Assembly: GCA_026545225.1 (NCBI GenBank)
Contig: CM048852.1
Span: forward strand, 13,984,146 to 14,048,145
Length of the DNA stretch: 64,000 nt
Direction of reading: 5' to 3'
DNA from: Cornus controversa
Taxonomy: Eukaryota > Streptophyta > Magnoliopsida > Cornales > Cornaceae
This document shows, one piece after another, positions 21,718 to 32,654 of this stretch. The first letter of the stretch is position 1; every line of letters starts with the position of its first letter. Below the pieces are notes generated by a model. It was not told where the DNA came from. It saw only the letters and a program-made list of their open reading frames with translations, and did no database searches. Made by a program: the position numbers and the translations under genes.

Positions 21718-24700
21718 TGAAATACCCCCCAGAAAATTTCGCGCATGAGGTGGCCAGTCTCATATACAAAACCTGGAAGATACATACAACTGGTAGCAAC
21801 AAGCATAGAATACAAAAGATATAATGAACAATTTTCTAAAAGCAGAAAAGAAAGTCCCTCTGAATTAAAATAACAGTTAACTAAACAAGTATATGTCCGG
21901 TAATACTATTTGGAAGTCCTGTAAACCCCTTAACCAGAATGAACCAAAGTTTTTAATTCTAAAATTAATACCAACAATTAAAGTCTAAAAAGGTCATAGT
22001 ATAACTCTTGAAGAAGACAAGTTCCTACCCTGTAACTGATGAGATGAGACATCTGCTACAACCAAACCCTAAAACTCTATCCTCGTGGTGGAACCTGTCC
22101 AAAACCTGAAATATCAACAAAGTGGGTTAAACCCACGAGCAAGTTCTATCTACTACATCCCAATCAGAGAACCAATACACATACCCTCAATGTGAGGAAC
22201 ACAAAAGAAAACAATAGATTTAACATACAAGCTATTCTTATTCCAGTTTCATGTTTTCAAAACAACAATCATTAATTATAATATTCCACCCAAATCCTTA
22301 TTACGCAAAAGTGATCACATTTCTTAAGTTCAGCAGAAATAAACATAACATGAAATAATATCAAGTTTAAGCAATCCTAACATGCCATCATTTAATCTTT
22401 TGATACCTTAATAGGTATAGATATATACATACTAGTCATTTCCTATTTAGTTCATGTTTTTCAGAAGTAAAATCATCTTATACATTGTTCCAACAAACCC
22501 TTATCATCCAACAATGAACACATTCTTTAAGTTCAAAATAAAGAAAACATATGCATACATGTATAGATACCTTATTAGGTATGGGCGATCCTGACACGCC
22601 AAATAAAATATATAGATACCTTATTAGGTATGGGCGATCCTGACACGCCGAATAAAATGTATAGATACCTTATTAGGTATGGGCAATCCTGACACGCCGG
22701 GCAATCCTGACATGCCAAATAAAATGCATGGATACCTTATTAGGTATGGGCGATCCTGACACGCTGGGCAATCCTTACATGCCAAATAAAATACATAGAT
22801 ACCTTATTAGGTATGGGCGATCCTGACACGCCGGGCAATCCTTACATGCCAAAATAAAATGCATAGATACATTCCAATATGCAATATAAAATAACAAGGT
22901 GCATTATGATTTAAATTTGCACAAACCGTTATTTCAAATCATCCAACATGAAATTATCATCATAAGACAAATCGTTCACAAGTAGACTATAATCAAGTAT
23001 TTGATGGGCATTTATATCCTTAAAGATAATTACATTCAGGTAAATCAAATAACTCAAACATCCATTAAAGAAGCAATTTCCCAATTCAACCTTAAATGCA
23101 CCCAAATATATGAGGGAGTCTAAACCTAACTTTTATCTAGGTTTTTGGGCATATTCTACTGCTAAGAACCCTATTAAATCATGCTGCAATTTCCTAGAAT
23201 TTTTGAGAATTTTAAAAATATTTTTTTCTAGCAAAAAGAAAGTAAACATAAATTGAGGCATACTTTCACAACCAACACAATCACAAGGGAGACTCATTTT
23301 CACATGAAATTTAAAACCCAAGTGCATTTTAATCATATAAAGTTACCTAAATTTTTCTAGAATTTTTTGAAATTTTAAAATCTTTTCTAAAAATAAAAGA
23401 AGGTGAAAATCCAACTTTTAGACACTTTAAAAATAAATTGAACAACAAGGAAAGATTATTTTGAGTTGAAAATTTAAACCCAAGTGTATTTATCCTCCAG
23501 AGAATTACAATAAAAATTTGGGAATTTTTGGAATTATAAAAGTATTTTCTAAAATTATAGAAAGTCAAAAACCCAACTTTTGGACACTTTCAAAATCAAT
23601 TGAACAACGAGGAAAGATCATTTTGAGTTGAAACTTTAAACCCAAGTGTATTCAACCTCCAGAAAGTTACAGTAAAAATTTAAGAAGTTTTGGAAATTTC
23701 TAAATATTTTCTAAAATTAAAGACGCTGAAAAACTCAGTTTTTAGACACTTTAAAAATTAATTTAACGACAATGGTAAATCATTTCGAGATGACATTTAA
23801 ACACCAAGCTCCTGAAGCTCCCAGTAAGTTGACATAAAATTTTGGGAATTTTTTGATTTATAAAAGTATTTTTAAAAATGAGTTTTTCCAGATTTTCAAG
23901 TTTTCCTAAAAATTTCAAAAATACAAAATAAATATCAAAACAATTCAGAATGGGCCCATATTGGACCCAGAGGTGGGCCCCCGCGAGTGGGGCCCAAAAA
24001 CAATTTCCCAGTCACCGACGCCGGCGGCACGCGCCCCCACGCGCCGGCGGACGCGTGGCCCCTTTTCTTTTTCTTTTTTTTTTTTTTCTTTTCCTTTCTT
24101 CTTCCTTCTTCTCCAGCTGAAGCTTCAGCGGCCAACAATGGAGGCCGAGCTTCCCGATCACTTCCGAGCACCGAATCGCGCATATGAATATACCATTGAA
24201 CTCGTATCGATCTAAGCTACGTATTGGTACCAAAATTATCCCCTCTCGCGGACTAAATCAAAAATGCCCAATTTCAAGTTTCCAAAATCTAAAATTTTAA
24301 ACTCAATTTCCCGTCAATCTACCCAACGGTTCATAACGAAACTTTCAAGGATTGTTCTAGGAAGTAAGATCTACCTTTTAATCGGAACAAAATCCCTCAA
24401 AAATGATAAACACAGTAGACCCAAATTTCATATTCGTATATATATACACCCGCCTATACAATCATATATACATGTATATACATATGCAAAAAGACTCTAA
24501 AACAGTACCAAAACTCCAAAATCCTAATGTTTAATTCATAGAATTATTCTTAGCATGCAAAATCATTTAATTTCATAATTAAATGCATACAAATTTCTAG
24601 CAAGATGTCTATACAATTAGCATAATTAATTCTCACAAAATTTATCAACAGAGAAAAAAAATACAATTATATACAAATTTTCAAAATAAACACAATCCTC

Positions 24701-25308
24701 AAACCTAGACTATCCATACGGATTCAAAGGGGAAGAGAAGAATCAAACTTGCCTCTTTGACGATTCAAACACTCGTTCACCCGAATTCCTTCTCTCTTTC
24801 GTTTACTCTCCTGATTTTTGTGCGTAATGCAAACGGCAGAAACCCTAATTTCTATTATCTTTTGTCCTAATCATTTTTATTCTATTATTATTATTATTTT
24901 TTTCTAAAAACTAAATAACTAAAAATAATAATAATAATAACCATAATAATATAACTATAACCATGGCCCAACAACTTAAGCATATCCTTAGCCCAACCAT
25001 TCCAGCCCAGATTCCTCCCTAGCCCAATCCAAAGCATTTAAAATATTTAAATCAAATAATACACAATCAATAAACAATTCATATAAATTGATAAAAATAA
25101 AAATAGAGCAATTCACATGAAATGAAATAATTTATAAAGACAACCAATTCACATAAAATAATAATTGTATAAAGACCTAACAATTCACATGAAATGATAA
25201 AATGCATATAAAGGCATTCCACATGAATTGAAAAATAATAATAATAATAATATAAAAAAATTTAAATTCTTTAAAATAATAGACTTCCAAATTTTTCGGG
25301 ATATTACA
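21718..25308 (-). repeat. 5' LTR of the gypsy element (right copy, 3,591 bp)
   Basis: TGAAATACCCCCC..ATTACA ends on the plus strand. Nearly identical to the left LTR, but it retains about 175 bases (about 23,789-23,962) that the left copy has lost. The hairpin tandem repeat is at 22,563-22,868 and the GC-rich island at about 23,990-24,065. On the minus strand a leader-like stretch near 24,870-24,720 (AATTAGGGTTTCTGCCG onward) may be the transcribed 5' region; this is inference. Confidence 0.93.
22563..22868. repeat. Tandem repeat with hairpins inside the right LTR
   Basis: The same five-unit array as at 15,783-16,088, with only a couple of base differences. Confidence 0.9.
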
Positions 25309-25313
25309 GCACC
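25309..25313. repeat. Target-site duplication GCACC (right)
   Basis: Right-hand copy of the GCACC duplication flanking the gypsy element. Confidence 0.85.
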
Positions 25314-26097
25314 CTTTAGGTTGAATTAAAAAAACAGAAAATGCAAATATATGCGTGTGCATAGATATATCTATTCTGTTGAATCTACGTCAAATGGGAG
25401 AAGCACAAGTTTGATTGATTTGGAGGCAAACATCATATGTGTCACCGGTGCTCCGGTGATTGTCAGATTCGGGAGGAGAAGCCTCCGGTGATCTGTACAT
25501 ATCTCTTCGAGCTCAGGTATGGTGGTCTGTACATATCTTGGACTTTTTCTTTTCTTTTGATTAAATTTTTTTTTTCTAACTTTTTGGGTGCTAAATTCTT
25601 AGTGCGCAATTAAAGCATATTTTGTGAATTATGAATCTGTCTCCGGAAAGAAGCCGATTTCTATTGTCCGCGTTATCCATGAATTGGAAGTTCTCATGTT
25701 AGGTATGTGTCGATCTGCTTGCTAGCTACTTACTATTGTGTAATGATAAATAGGCAATTACACTGAAAATGGAGTTTTTTCTCACCTCTACCACCGAATC
25801 CTGATGTCAACGCCGGTGGCTATTCATTTATGTCTTCATGTAGCGCCATTAGATCCACCAGACCCATGTTCCTGCAGCTCGGATAAATATGAAGTTTGTT
25901 CCCTGTGCTTTACAACCTTGACTATGTGTTCTGTCACAATGGTCACTGAGATAAATTATTACATATATGGTCCCGGTGCTTTACAACCTTGACTTTGCGT
26001 TGGGTCACAATGGGCCTCACTCTCGTTGCACAGGGACCACTATCATTCTCCTTAATTAGTTTCTAAACTAGCAGAATTGTGCAGTGGAACATAAAAA
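25314..26097. other. Upstream flank of the TNL pseudogene
   Basis: No TIR domain or other coding exon is recognised between the gypsy element and the NB-ARC region. A duplicated phrase (GGTC(C)C(C/T)GGTGCTTTACAACCTTGACT) occurs at about 25,905-25,930 and 25,970-25,995. The small open frame 25,804-25,992 covers part of this duplication and has no domain. Confidence 0.4.
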
Positions 26098-28725
26098 ATG
26101 GGGCATATACCATTAAATGTTTCCAAGTACCAAGTGGGGATAGATTCCTGTGTGAACAAAGTGATCACTCTGCTAAACAATGAGTTAAAGGATGTGTACA
26201 TTGTAGGGATTTGTGGAACTGGTGGAGCAGGAAAAATAACTATTGCCAAAGCGGTTTTCAATCGAATATTTGATCAATTTGAAAGTCGTTGTTTTCTTAG
26301 CAATATGAAAGAAGTTTCAAAACAACACGGTCTACCTTATCTCCAACGACAACTCTTGAATGACATTCTAATGGAAGAAGATTTAAAGATATATAATGTT
26401 GACTACGGAATCAATATGATAAAGAAAAGACTTTGTTACAAGAAGGTTCTTTTGGTTCTTGATGACGTGAATCATTTGAAGCAATTAGAAAGTTTAGCTG
26501 GGGAAAATGATTGGTTTGGTTTGGGAAGTAAAATCATTGTAACAACTAGAAATGAACGTTTGTTGGTAGAGCATAAAGTTCTTCATGAAATATACAAGGT
26601 TGACCCACGATTATGTAATGGATATACTGGGTAGTAGTGGGTTTCACCCACGAATTCCAATTCTTATTGAACGGTCCTTGATCACTATCTCAATCGACAA
26701 CTTGCTGAGAATGCATGATTTGATAAAAGAAATGGGTAGGGAAATTGTTCATCAAGAATCACCTGAGGATCCTGGCAAACGTAGTAGGTTGTGGTTTCAC
26801 AAAGATATCTATAAAGTACTTAGAGAGAATACGGTATGTTCTAACTACATATAAATTTCTTTCTACATGCAAGTTGTGCAAAAAAGATTCGCTTTAACAC
26901 TCTAGTAACTTATACCATGTTCTTGGTAATTAGGTGACAGAAACAATTAAAGGCATCTTACTAAACAAACCTCATGGCCATTTATCAGAGGAGTTAAACG
27001 TAAATGTTGATGTCTTTGCAAAGATGAAGAAACTTAAACTGCTCAATCTTAGTGGCGTACGGCCTCCTGGACAGCTTACATATCTTTCAAATGAATTATG
27101 TTATCTTGTTTGGGATGGTTATCCAGCAAGTTTTTTGCCATTCAATTCCCCTCCACAAAATCTTGTTACACTCCAGCTTCCTCATAGCCAAATCAAACAA
27201 ATTTCGATGGGTATCAAAGTATGATCACAATTTATTTACACACTTAAATATGAATAATACTGTTGAGTTAATGGAAACAAATTTATTTTCTTTTTTGCTA
27301 TAGTTTCCAAAGAATTTAAAATTCCTTGATCTCAGTTACTGCTCATATTTGGACAAAACTCCTGAATTGTCCAGTCTTCCATGTCTTGAGAATTTAAATC
27401 TTGAAGGTTGTGCAAATCTAGTTAAGGTTCATCTTTCCAATGGAGTTCACGAGAGGCTTGTTTGGGTGAATCTCTCTAATTGTAAAAAACTGAGGTATCT
27501 CCCAAGAAGCATTCAGTCGGAAAATTTAAAATATTTTTTTCTGTCAGGATGCTCAAAACTTGAGAAGTTTCCAGAGATCCAGGGGAATATGGATTGCTTG
27601 GAGCGTCTTGAGTTGGGCCAGACTGGAATAAAAGATTTACCTTCATCAATTGAACATCTTCATGGGCTTAGGCTTTTATCTCTATCGAGGTGTCAAAAGC
27701 TTAAAAGTGTTCTAAGCAACATTTTTTGTAGAATGAAGGATTTAGTAACCCTTTATGTGGGAGGAACTGCTATGAAACAGTTACCCTCATCCATTGTACA
27801 CTTGAGTAACCTTGGAAAGCTCTCTCTCTTTGATTTTCAAGAACCATCTACCAAGATGCCATATTCATTCTTGGGAAAGAGAACAAGTGCTAATTCAACT
27901 TATTTGCAACTGGAACTGCTCTTCAGTTGGTGCACATTAACTGATTTATATCTCAAAAACTGCAATTTATCAGAAGAATCCTTTCCCAGTGATATTGGCC
28001 CCTTAAAAGTTTTAGATGTCAGTGAAAACAATTTCATTAGCATACTAGCAAGTTTCATTCAACTTATGAATCTATCATCACTTCATTTGGAACATTGCAT
28101 AAGCCTCCGAAGCTTGACATCACTTCCGTCATCCATAATATATGTGTATGCACAAGGATGCAAATCATTGGAACGGTACTAGATTCCACCAAGGATTGAA
28201 AGCAGTATCTTAGAACGGAAATTCATATTCACTCAGTGCCACAAATTGGTAATGGATTATCCAAATATATCATCACAAAGTCAGCCCCAGGTTCCTCCCC
28301 TTCCTCTCTCTCTCTCTATATATATATATAGATATACATGTATATATATGTGTATGTATGTAACATGTATGAGGAGCAACATGCCAATTATGTATCATCT
28401 GTATATATTTTATGCAACAGGAAAATTTTGTAATCGTTTTTCCAGTAACTGAGATTCTGCATTGGTTTAGCCATAAGATTGAGGAGGAAGGATCTTCTTC
28501 AGTGTGTTTGCGAGTGCTTGATCATCATCATCTACCTTCTTACAACAATGTCAAAGGAATCGCTATCTGTGTTGTCTATGCTACTCTGGAATTCGATGAT
28601 TCTTTCCCAGACATTGCTATTGATCTCAAAATCAATGGTTATTCCTTGGTGGAAAGTTTTTCGTACAAAAGTAATGTGTCAAACCACTTATTTTTTACTC
28701 ACAAAGCAGAATATTACGATACGGA
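26098..28725 (+). pseudogene. TNL disease-resistance pseudogene, 5' portion (NB-ARC, LRR, start of post-LRR domain)
   Basis: Intracellular immune receptor of the TIR-NBS-LRR class, recognised by its NB-ARC and LRR style; the TIR domain itself is missing. NB-ARC begins near 26,100: P-loop GTGGAGKIT (the Thr after the Lys is Ile), kinase-2 KKVLLVLDDVNH, RNBS-B GSKIIVTTRNE. After about 26,600 the RNBS-C and GLPL part is deleted out of frame, and the sequence resumes with MDILGSSGF..LIERSLITI and an MHD-type LRMHDLIKEMGREIV. Exon ends: 26,833; 26,934-27,218 (LRR_3-like); 27,304-28,290 (about ten LRRs); 28,421 onward (post-LRR, VIVFPVTEILHWFSH). All introns are GT..AG and phase-consistent. In-frame TAG at 28,180-28,182. 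The last exon is cut at 28,725 by the CACTA element and resumes at 61,649. Confidence 0.92.
28723..28725. repeat. Target-site duplication GGA (left)
   Basis: GGA directly precedes CACTACAAGAAA and is repeated at 61,646-61,648 after the opposite terminus. CACTA elements generate 3-bp duplications. Confidence 0.8.
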
Positions 28726-28739
28726 CACTACAAGAAAAA

Positions 28740-29285
28740 AGACTTTCTACGGTGGGCAAAAAGGGCTTTTACCACGGGCACAGCCCGCCGTGGTATCGGG
28801 TGTCGTAGATGCCCATAGACTTTTTACCATAGGCTTCGCCCGTGGTAGAAAAATACCTTTCTACCACGGGCTTCGCCCGTGGTTAAAAGTTATTTTTCTA
28901 CCACGGGCTTTACCCGTAGTAGAAAATATACTTTCATGGTTAAAAGTTATTTTTATACCACGGGCTAAGCCCGTGGTAGAAAGCATACTTTCTACTACAG
29001 GCTCAGCCCGTGGTAGAAAAATAACTTTTAACCACGGGCGAAGCCCGTGGTAGAAAACATACTTTCTACTACATGTAAAGCCCATGGTAGAATAATTACT
29101 TTTAACCACGGGCTAAGCCCGTGGTAAAAAAGCATACTTTCCACCGCGGGCTCAACCAGTGGTAGAATAATAACTTTTAACCACGGTCGGAGCCCGTGGT
29201 AGAAAGCATTTATTCTACCACGAGCTGAGCCTGTGGTGGAAAGTATTTTTCTACCACGGGCCAAACCCGTGGTGGAAAGTTTATT
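28740..29285. repeat. Left sub-terminal palindrome array of the CACTA element
   Basis: About 13 imperfect palindromes of 23-27 bases, spaced roughly every 40 bases, of the form TACCACGGGC-nn-GCCCGTGGTA (for example at 28,860 and 28,968). Linkers are AT-rich variants of GAAAGTATTTTTC. In En/Spm elements, sub-terminal repeats bind the element-coded TNPA protein; that role is inferred here. The short open frames in this block are by-products of the repeat. Confidence 0.9.
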
Positions 29286-30340
29286 AATTTTTTTAAAAAA
29301 ATTATATGCCTGTACAACAAAATTTACAAAACCACCTGTACAACAAAAATCATCCATCTTCAATTCCACCAATATACAACTGAACAACACCCAAAGTCAT
29401 ATTACTACCAAGTCTTGATAACATCAGTATTAATAGGTTTTGCAGAATACTTTTGCAACAAATAATCATCAAAAATAGCAACCAATGTTGAACAGATTTA
29501 CGTACTACATTTGTAAAATTGCATCACAAAATTAATCCTACCAATCACAAACAAATAAGTTAATCACAAACTTCTTTTATATTCAAAGAGTTAGTTCCGA
29601 GACATATCTATTCAAAGAAAAAAAAAAGTCCCAATACTAACACAACTAACATTATGATTGCTTACCAATAGCATTCCTTTCAACCAAAACATTAAGCTAT
29701 ATTAAAACTACATTAAAAAAACTAAACACAACTATACCCAAAAAAACAGCCATAATGTCCAAAAGTTAGTAACTGTCCAGTGTGTCACTGTCTAAATATC
29801 TGATCAGTCTTCAAAAAAATATATGTCCAAAAGTTGGCTAAAATAAACTTGCATTATAAAACATTTTCAATCAAAATCAATACTTTTTCTAATAATCAGT
29901 TCAATTTAAACTCTAAGTACACTAATAAAAATACTCGATATTTAAACAAATGTTTTAAGAGTAGTTTATGTCATGTAATGCATGTATATTATATGTAATT
30001 TCAATTCAGAATTAGTTCTAAATTTGTGATTTGTCCTTTCCATCCTTTGTTTTAAAAAAGAGTAGGATCCAAATGAATATTTTGCAACTATTTTCCTTGA
30101 AGTTTCCTTTTGTCTCTGAAACCTATAAGAATCTGAACATAAGACATGGTTCAAAATTTTGAAAATGGAAACAAAATATTTGTGCTTTCCAAAGCTGAAT
30201 GTAAATTCAGCAATATCGCAAAGTCACATTTAGGGCATGAATATTACGCATGCAATTTTTTAAACCAAAATACACGAGTGCAGAACAGTATTTATGCCAC
30301 ATAACAGCAATAATTAATGAAGCTAAATAGAAAAACTGAC
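29286..30340. other. CACTA interior, no gene recognised
   Basis: AT-rich, with A-runs and no coding similarity. It lies downstream of the metallophosphoesterase exon on the minus strand; no further exon of that gene was found here. Confidence 0.4.
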
Positions 30341-30586
30341 CTGCATAGTGACACTGTTGAGCAGCCCACTTCTCCCCAACTGCCCATTGATACTATATTT
30401 AGAAAAGAAATCAAATGGGCTACCAATGACCGGCCGGAACACCAAAAGAATCATGATTCCCTCTAAGATCATAAAAGAGGTTTTTCTTAAGTCCACTCCT
30501 TTTAACAACATCTTCCATTACTTTTTTGTATTCCACCCACTCCTTCTCATCTTGCTTCATTGTTAACAAATCCTTGCTTTTCCCAT
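30341..30586 (-). pseudogene. Captured exon of a metallophosphoesterase (TMEM62-like)
   Basis: A single 246-bp open exon with a CAG acceptor on its right and CAG|GTCAG donor on its left. Its frame encodes LTMKQDEKEWVEYKKVMEDV, NLFYDLRGNHDSFGVP and FFSKYSINGQLGR. GNHD is the metal-binding motif of calcineurin-like phosphoesterases, and the surrounding sequence resembles plant putative metallophosphoesterases related to animal TMEM62. The exon is undamaged but the upstream exon (expected to end in a GDLTD-type motif) and all downstream exons are missing. The simplest reading is a host exon picked up by the CACTA element. The assignment to this subfamily is from memory of the family and needs a search. 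Confidence 0.7.
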
Positions 30587-32187
30587 CTGGTAAGAGTTGA
30601 GGAATAAGGAGGTTGAAAAAAAAAGAAAAAAGAAAAAGGAAGAAGCTATTTTGTTATTAATCCAATGACCAATTCAAATATAACACATTTTTAACACTGA
30701 AGTTGGCAAAGGTTTTTAGATTCAAATATATATGCTTTTAACTCTTCTATGGATAAGATCAAAAGAAACAAAAATCTCATGTACAAATTTTTGACATAGA
30801 ACTTTTGACTTCATGTTTTAAACAAGCTAGTGCTACTGTTCTCACTGTCTTTTAATTCATCCACCTTTATTTTTCAAAGAGATTGTGTGAGTGTGAGAAA
30901 CAATCTGAATGTCGTCAAACTGTGCTTCAACAAATCTATATCTAGCTACGTTCAGATTTAGCCCATTCTTCAGAGTCGAGTGGATGTATTGTTGTTGAAC
31001 AATCACAATTGAAGAAGGTGAGTTGTCAGATTACTATTACATTGGTCATCGTGATCAACGATTGAACTTGAAGGATCATGGCAGCATCATTGCTCGGAGA
31101 CACAAGTGGTAACAGATGGTGAGTCTAAGCTGTTGGCAGCAACTGGATCTTGTCAAGTGTTTGCGTGTAAGTTTGAGTTAGAGTATGTGGGCATTGTACT
31201 TCCTTTTCAAATAGTGGATTGGTTCAACATGGACTAGGTCTAGTGGTTTTTCTTTGTTAGGGCTTTTCCACATAAAAACTAGTTGTATATGTTCTTTACT
31301 TTGCTTTTTGTTTTGCTTTATTTTGCTGTATGTGATTATTATGACTAAATTTAATAAGAATCAGCAACAGTTTGAAAAAGATCAAAGATGTATTCAAACC
31401 CCCTTTTGTTCTGAGTACACCAATCTTAAAATCCCACAGAGTTTCTATCTGTGCCACTCTCATAAGATGCTAGGATACTAGCTGACCATCACCAGTAGGA
31501 TCTAAAGAATCAAGCCCCTTATTGCAGATAAAGAGACAGGGGCTCACATGTCTCAAGGAGTAGTTGAGAATCATGCAACTGATTAAGAGGATCATATGAA
31601 GATATTGGGAAGTAGGATGAAGTAATGCAAGGATGAAGTAATGCAACTGATTAAGCAGGATATGAACGATGAGTGATGAGAAATTAAGAAAGAGATGCTA
31701 TTTTTGTGAATTTGCTCGAGTAATCTGTGATGTTTCTTCATACATCTACAAGGATTTATTAGCACATATTGTTACATCTTGATTAGAACTGGCAAGTGGC
31801 AATACATCTGGTTTGGGCAGTCCAAAAGTGTCCAACTAATGATGGAAGACAAGTGAGAAAACCCTCTCTTATAGGCTTTACTACCAAACTTAATGTTGGA
31901 AAATAATAAACATTACCTTGGCAGCTGTTTATTATTGATATTTTTTTGGGTTAGATATTGGTATTTTGGGTCTTCCCGGACACTATAGAGAAGAAGGGTC
32001 ACTATAGGTTGTCCATATCACATTAGTAATTAAACTTTTCTTCTTTGTTCTTTTCATGCCTTTTTTGGTGTTGAAACTATGTTTTGTCATTTATGAAGTA
32101 AAATAAAAGAAAGTGGTTGCGGTTGTATACCTCTCTTTGTGGTTCTATATTGCTGCAGTGGCTCACCTTCCCATGTTATATTGGCAG
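30587..32187. other. CACTA interior, mostly unassigned
   Basis: No gene recognised. Around 31,330-31,410 the phrase GTATTCAAACCCCC resembles the end of many Ty1/copia LTRs, but no ends or duplication could be fixed. The frames at 31,254-31,481 and 32,117-32,299 are not convincing on their own. Confidence 0.35.
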
Positions 32188-32654
32188 GCTTGGTAGATCT
32201 AATATAGGATATGGTGGCAGAAGTTCCATCTCCAGTCAGGATTCACATGGGCTTTATAGTAGTCGCCATGGTATGGGTTATGGTGGAGGTGAGTTTTAAT
32301 TTTTTGACGACATGATATGCACCCATTGGTATTTTGTATTGTTTTCAGCTATAAAGTTATTGTGCTCCATTTCTTTACAACTTGCAGGCTCTTTTGGTAG
32401 TGGTGATATTGGTGGGAAGTACTCGTCAAGCTTTGGCGGTGATTACATGTCTCGTGGAAGTGATGTATGCTTCTGTGCTCAACTTTTCTGTTTGTAAAAC
32501 TCTTGGTGTTTACTGTCATCTCATTTATCATGTATGTTTCTTTTTTTCACTGGAATTGTAGGTTGGTCGTAGTTCTTACGCATCTCTATATTCTGGTCGT
32601 AGCGTGGGCAGTAGTAGTTACATGGAAAATGGTGGTTCTGGATCATACTATTGA
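32188..32654 (+). pseudogene. Captured 3' exons of a Gly/Ser/Tyr-rich protein
   Basis: Three consecutive exons with correct splice signals and a continuous frame: 32,188-32,288 (LGRSNIGYGGRSSISSQ, then HGMGYGG), 32,388-32,464 (SFGSGDIGGKYSSSFGGDY) and 32,562-32,654 (VGRSSYASLYSGRSVGSSS, then GGSGSYY and TGA). Low-complexity tails of this kind are common at the C-terminus of plant RNA-binding proteins, but I cannot name the gene. The N-terminal part is absent, so it is a fragment, presumably taken up by the CACTA element. It lies on the strand opposite to the metallophosphoesterase exon and the transposase genes. The frame is undamaged over about 90 codons, which suggests recent capture or continued constraint. 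Confidence 0.6.

Larger units (their letters stand above)
14930..25308 (-). mobile_element. Complete-length Ty3/gypsy retrotransposon, coding region dead
   Basis: The element has two long LTRs (14,930-18,347 and 21,718-25,308) around a short internal region of about 3.4 kb, and is flanked by GCACC. The internal genes read on the minus strand, so the right LTR is the 5' LTR. The primer-binding site matches plant initiator Met-tRNA, and a purine tract precedes the left LTR. Domain order (gag remnant, protease, RT, RNase H, integrase, chromodomain-like tail) is that of Ty3/gypsy. Very long LTRs and the HIFYVSML linker suggest a Tekay/Del-like chromovirus, which is inference. By eye the LTRs differ at about 1% of positions, mostly C/T changes, so the insertion is fairly recent. 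Confidence 0.93.

Noticed and set aside
28740..29285. CRISPR-like array (regular repeats with spacers)
   Set aside because: The units are palindromic transposon sub-terminal repeats with AT-rich linkers of related sequence, in a plant genome; spacers are not unique.
28861..29390. Minus-strand frames of 82 and 120 aa with repeated GLARGRK motifs
   Set aside because: They are translations of the palindromic sub-terminal repeats, not a repeat protein.
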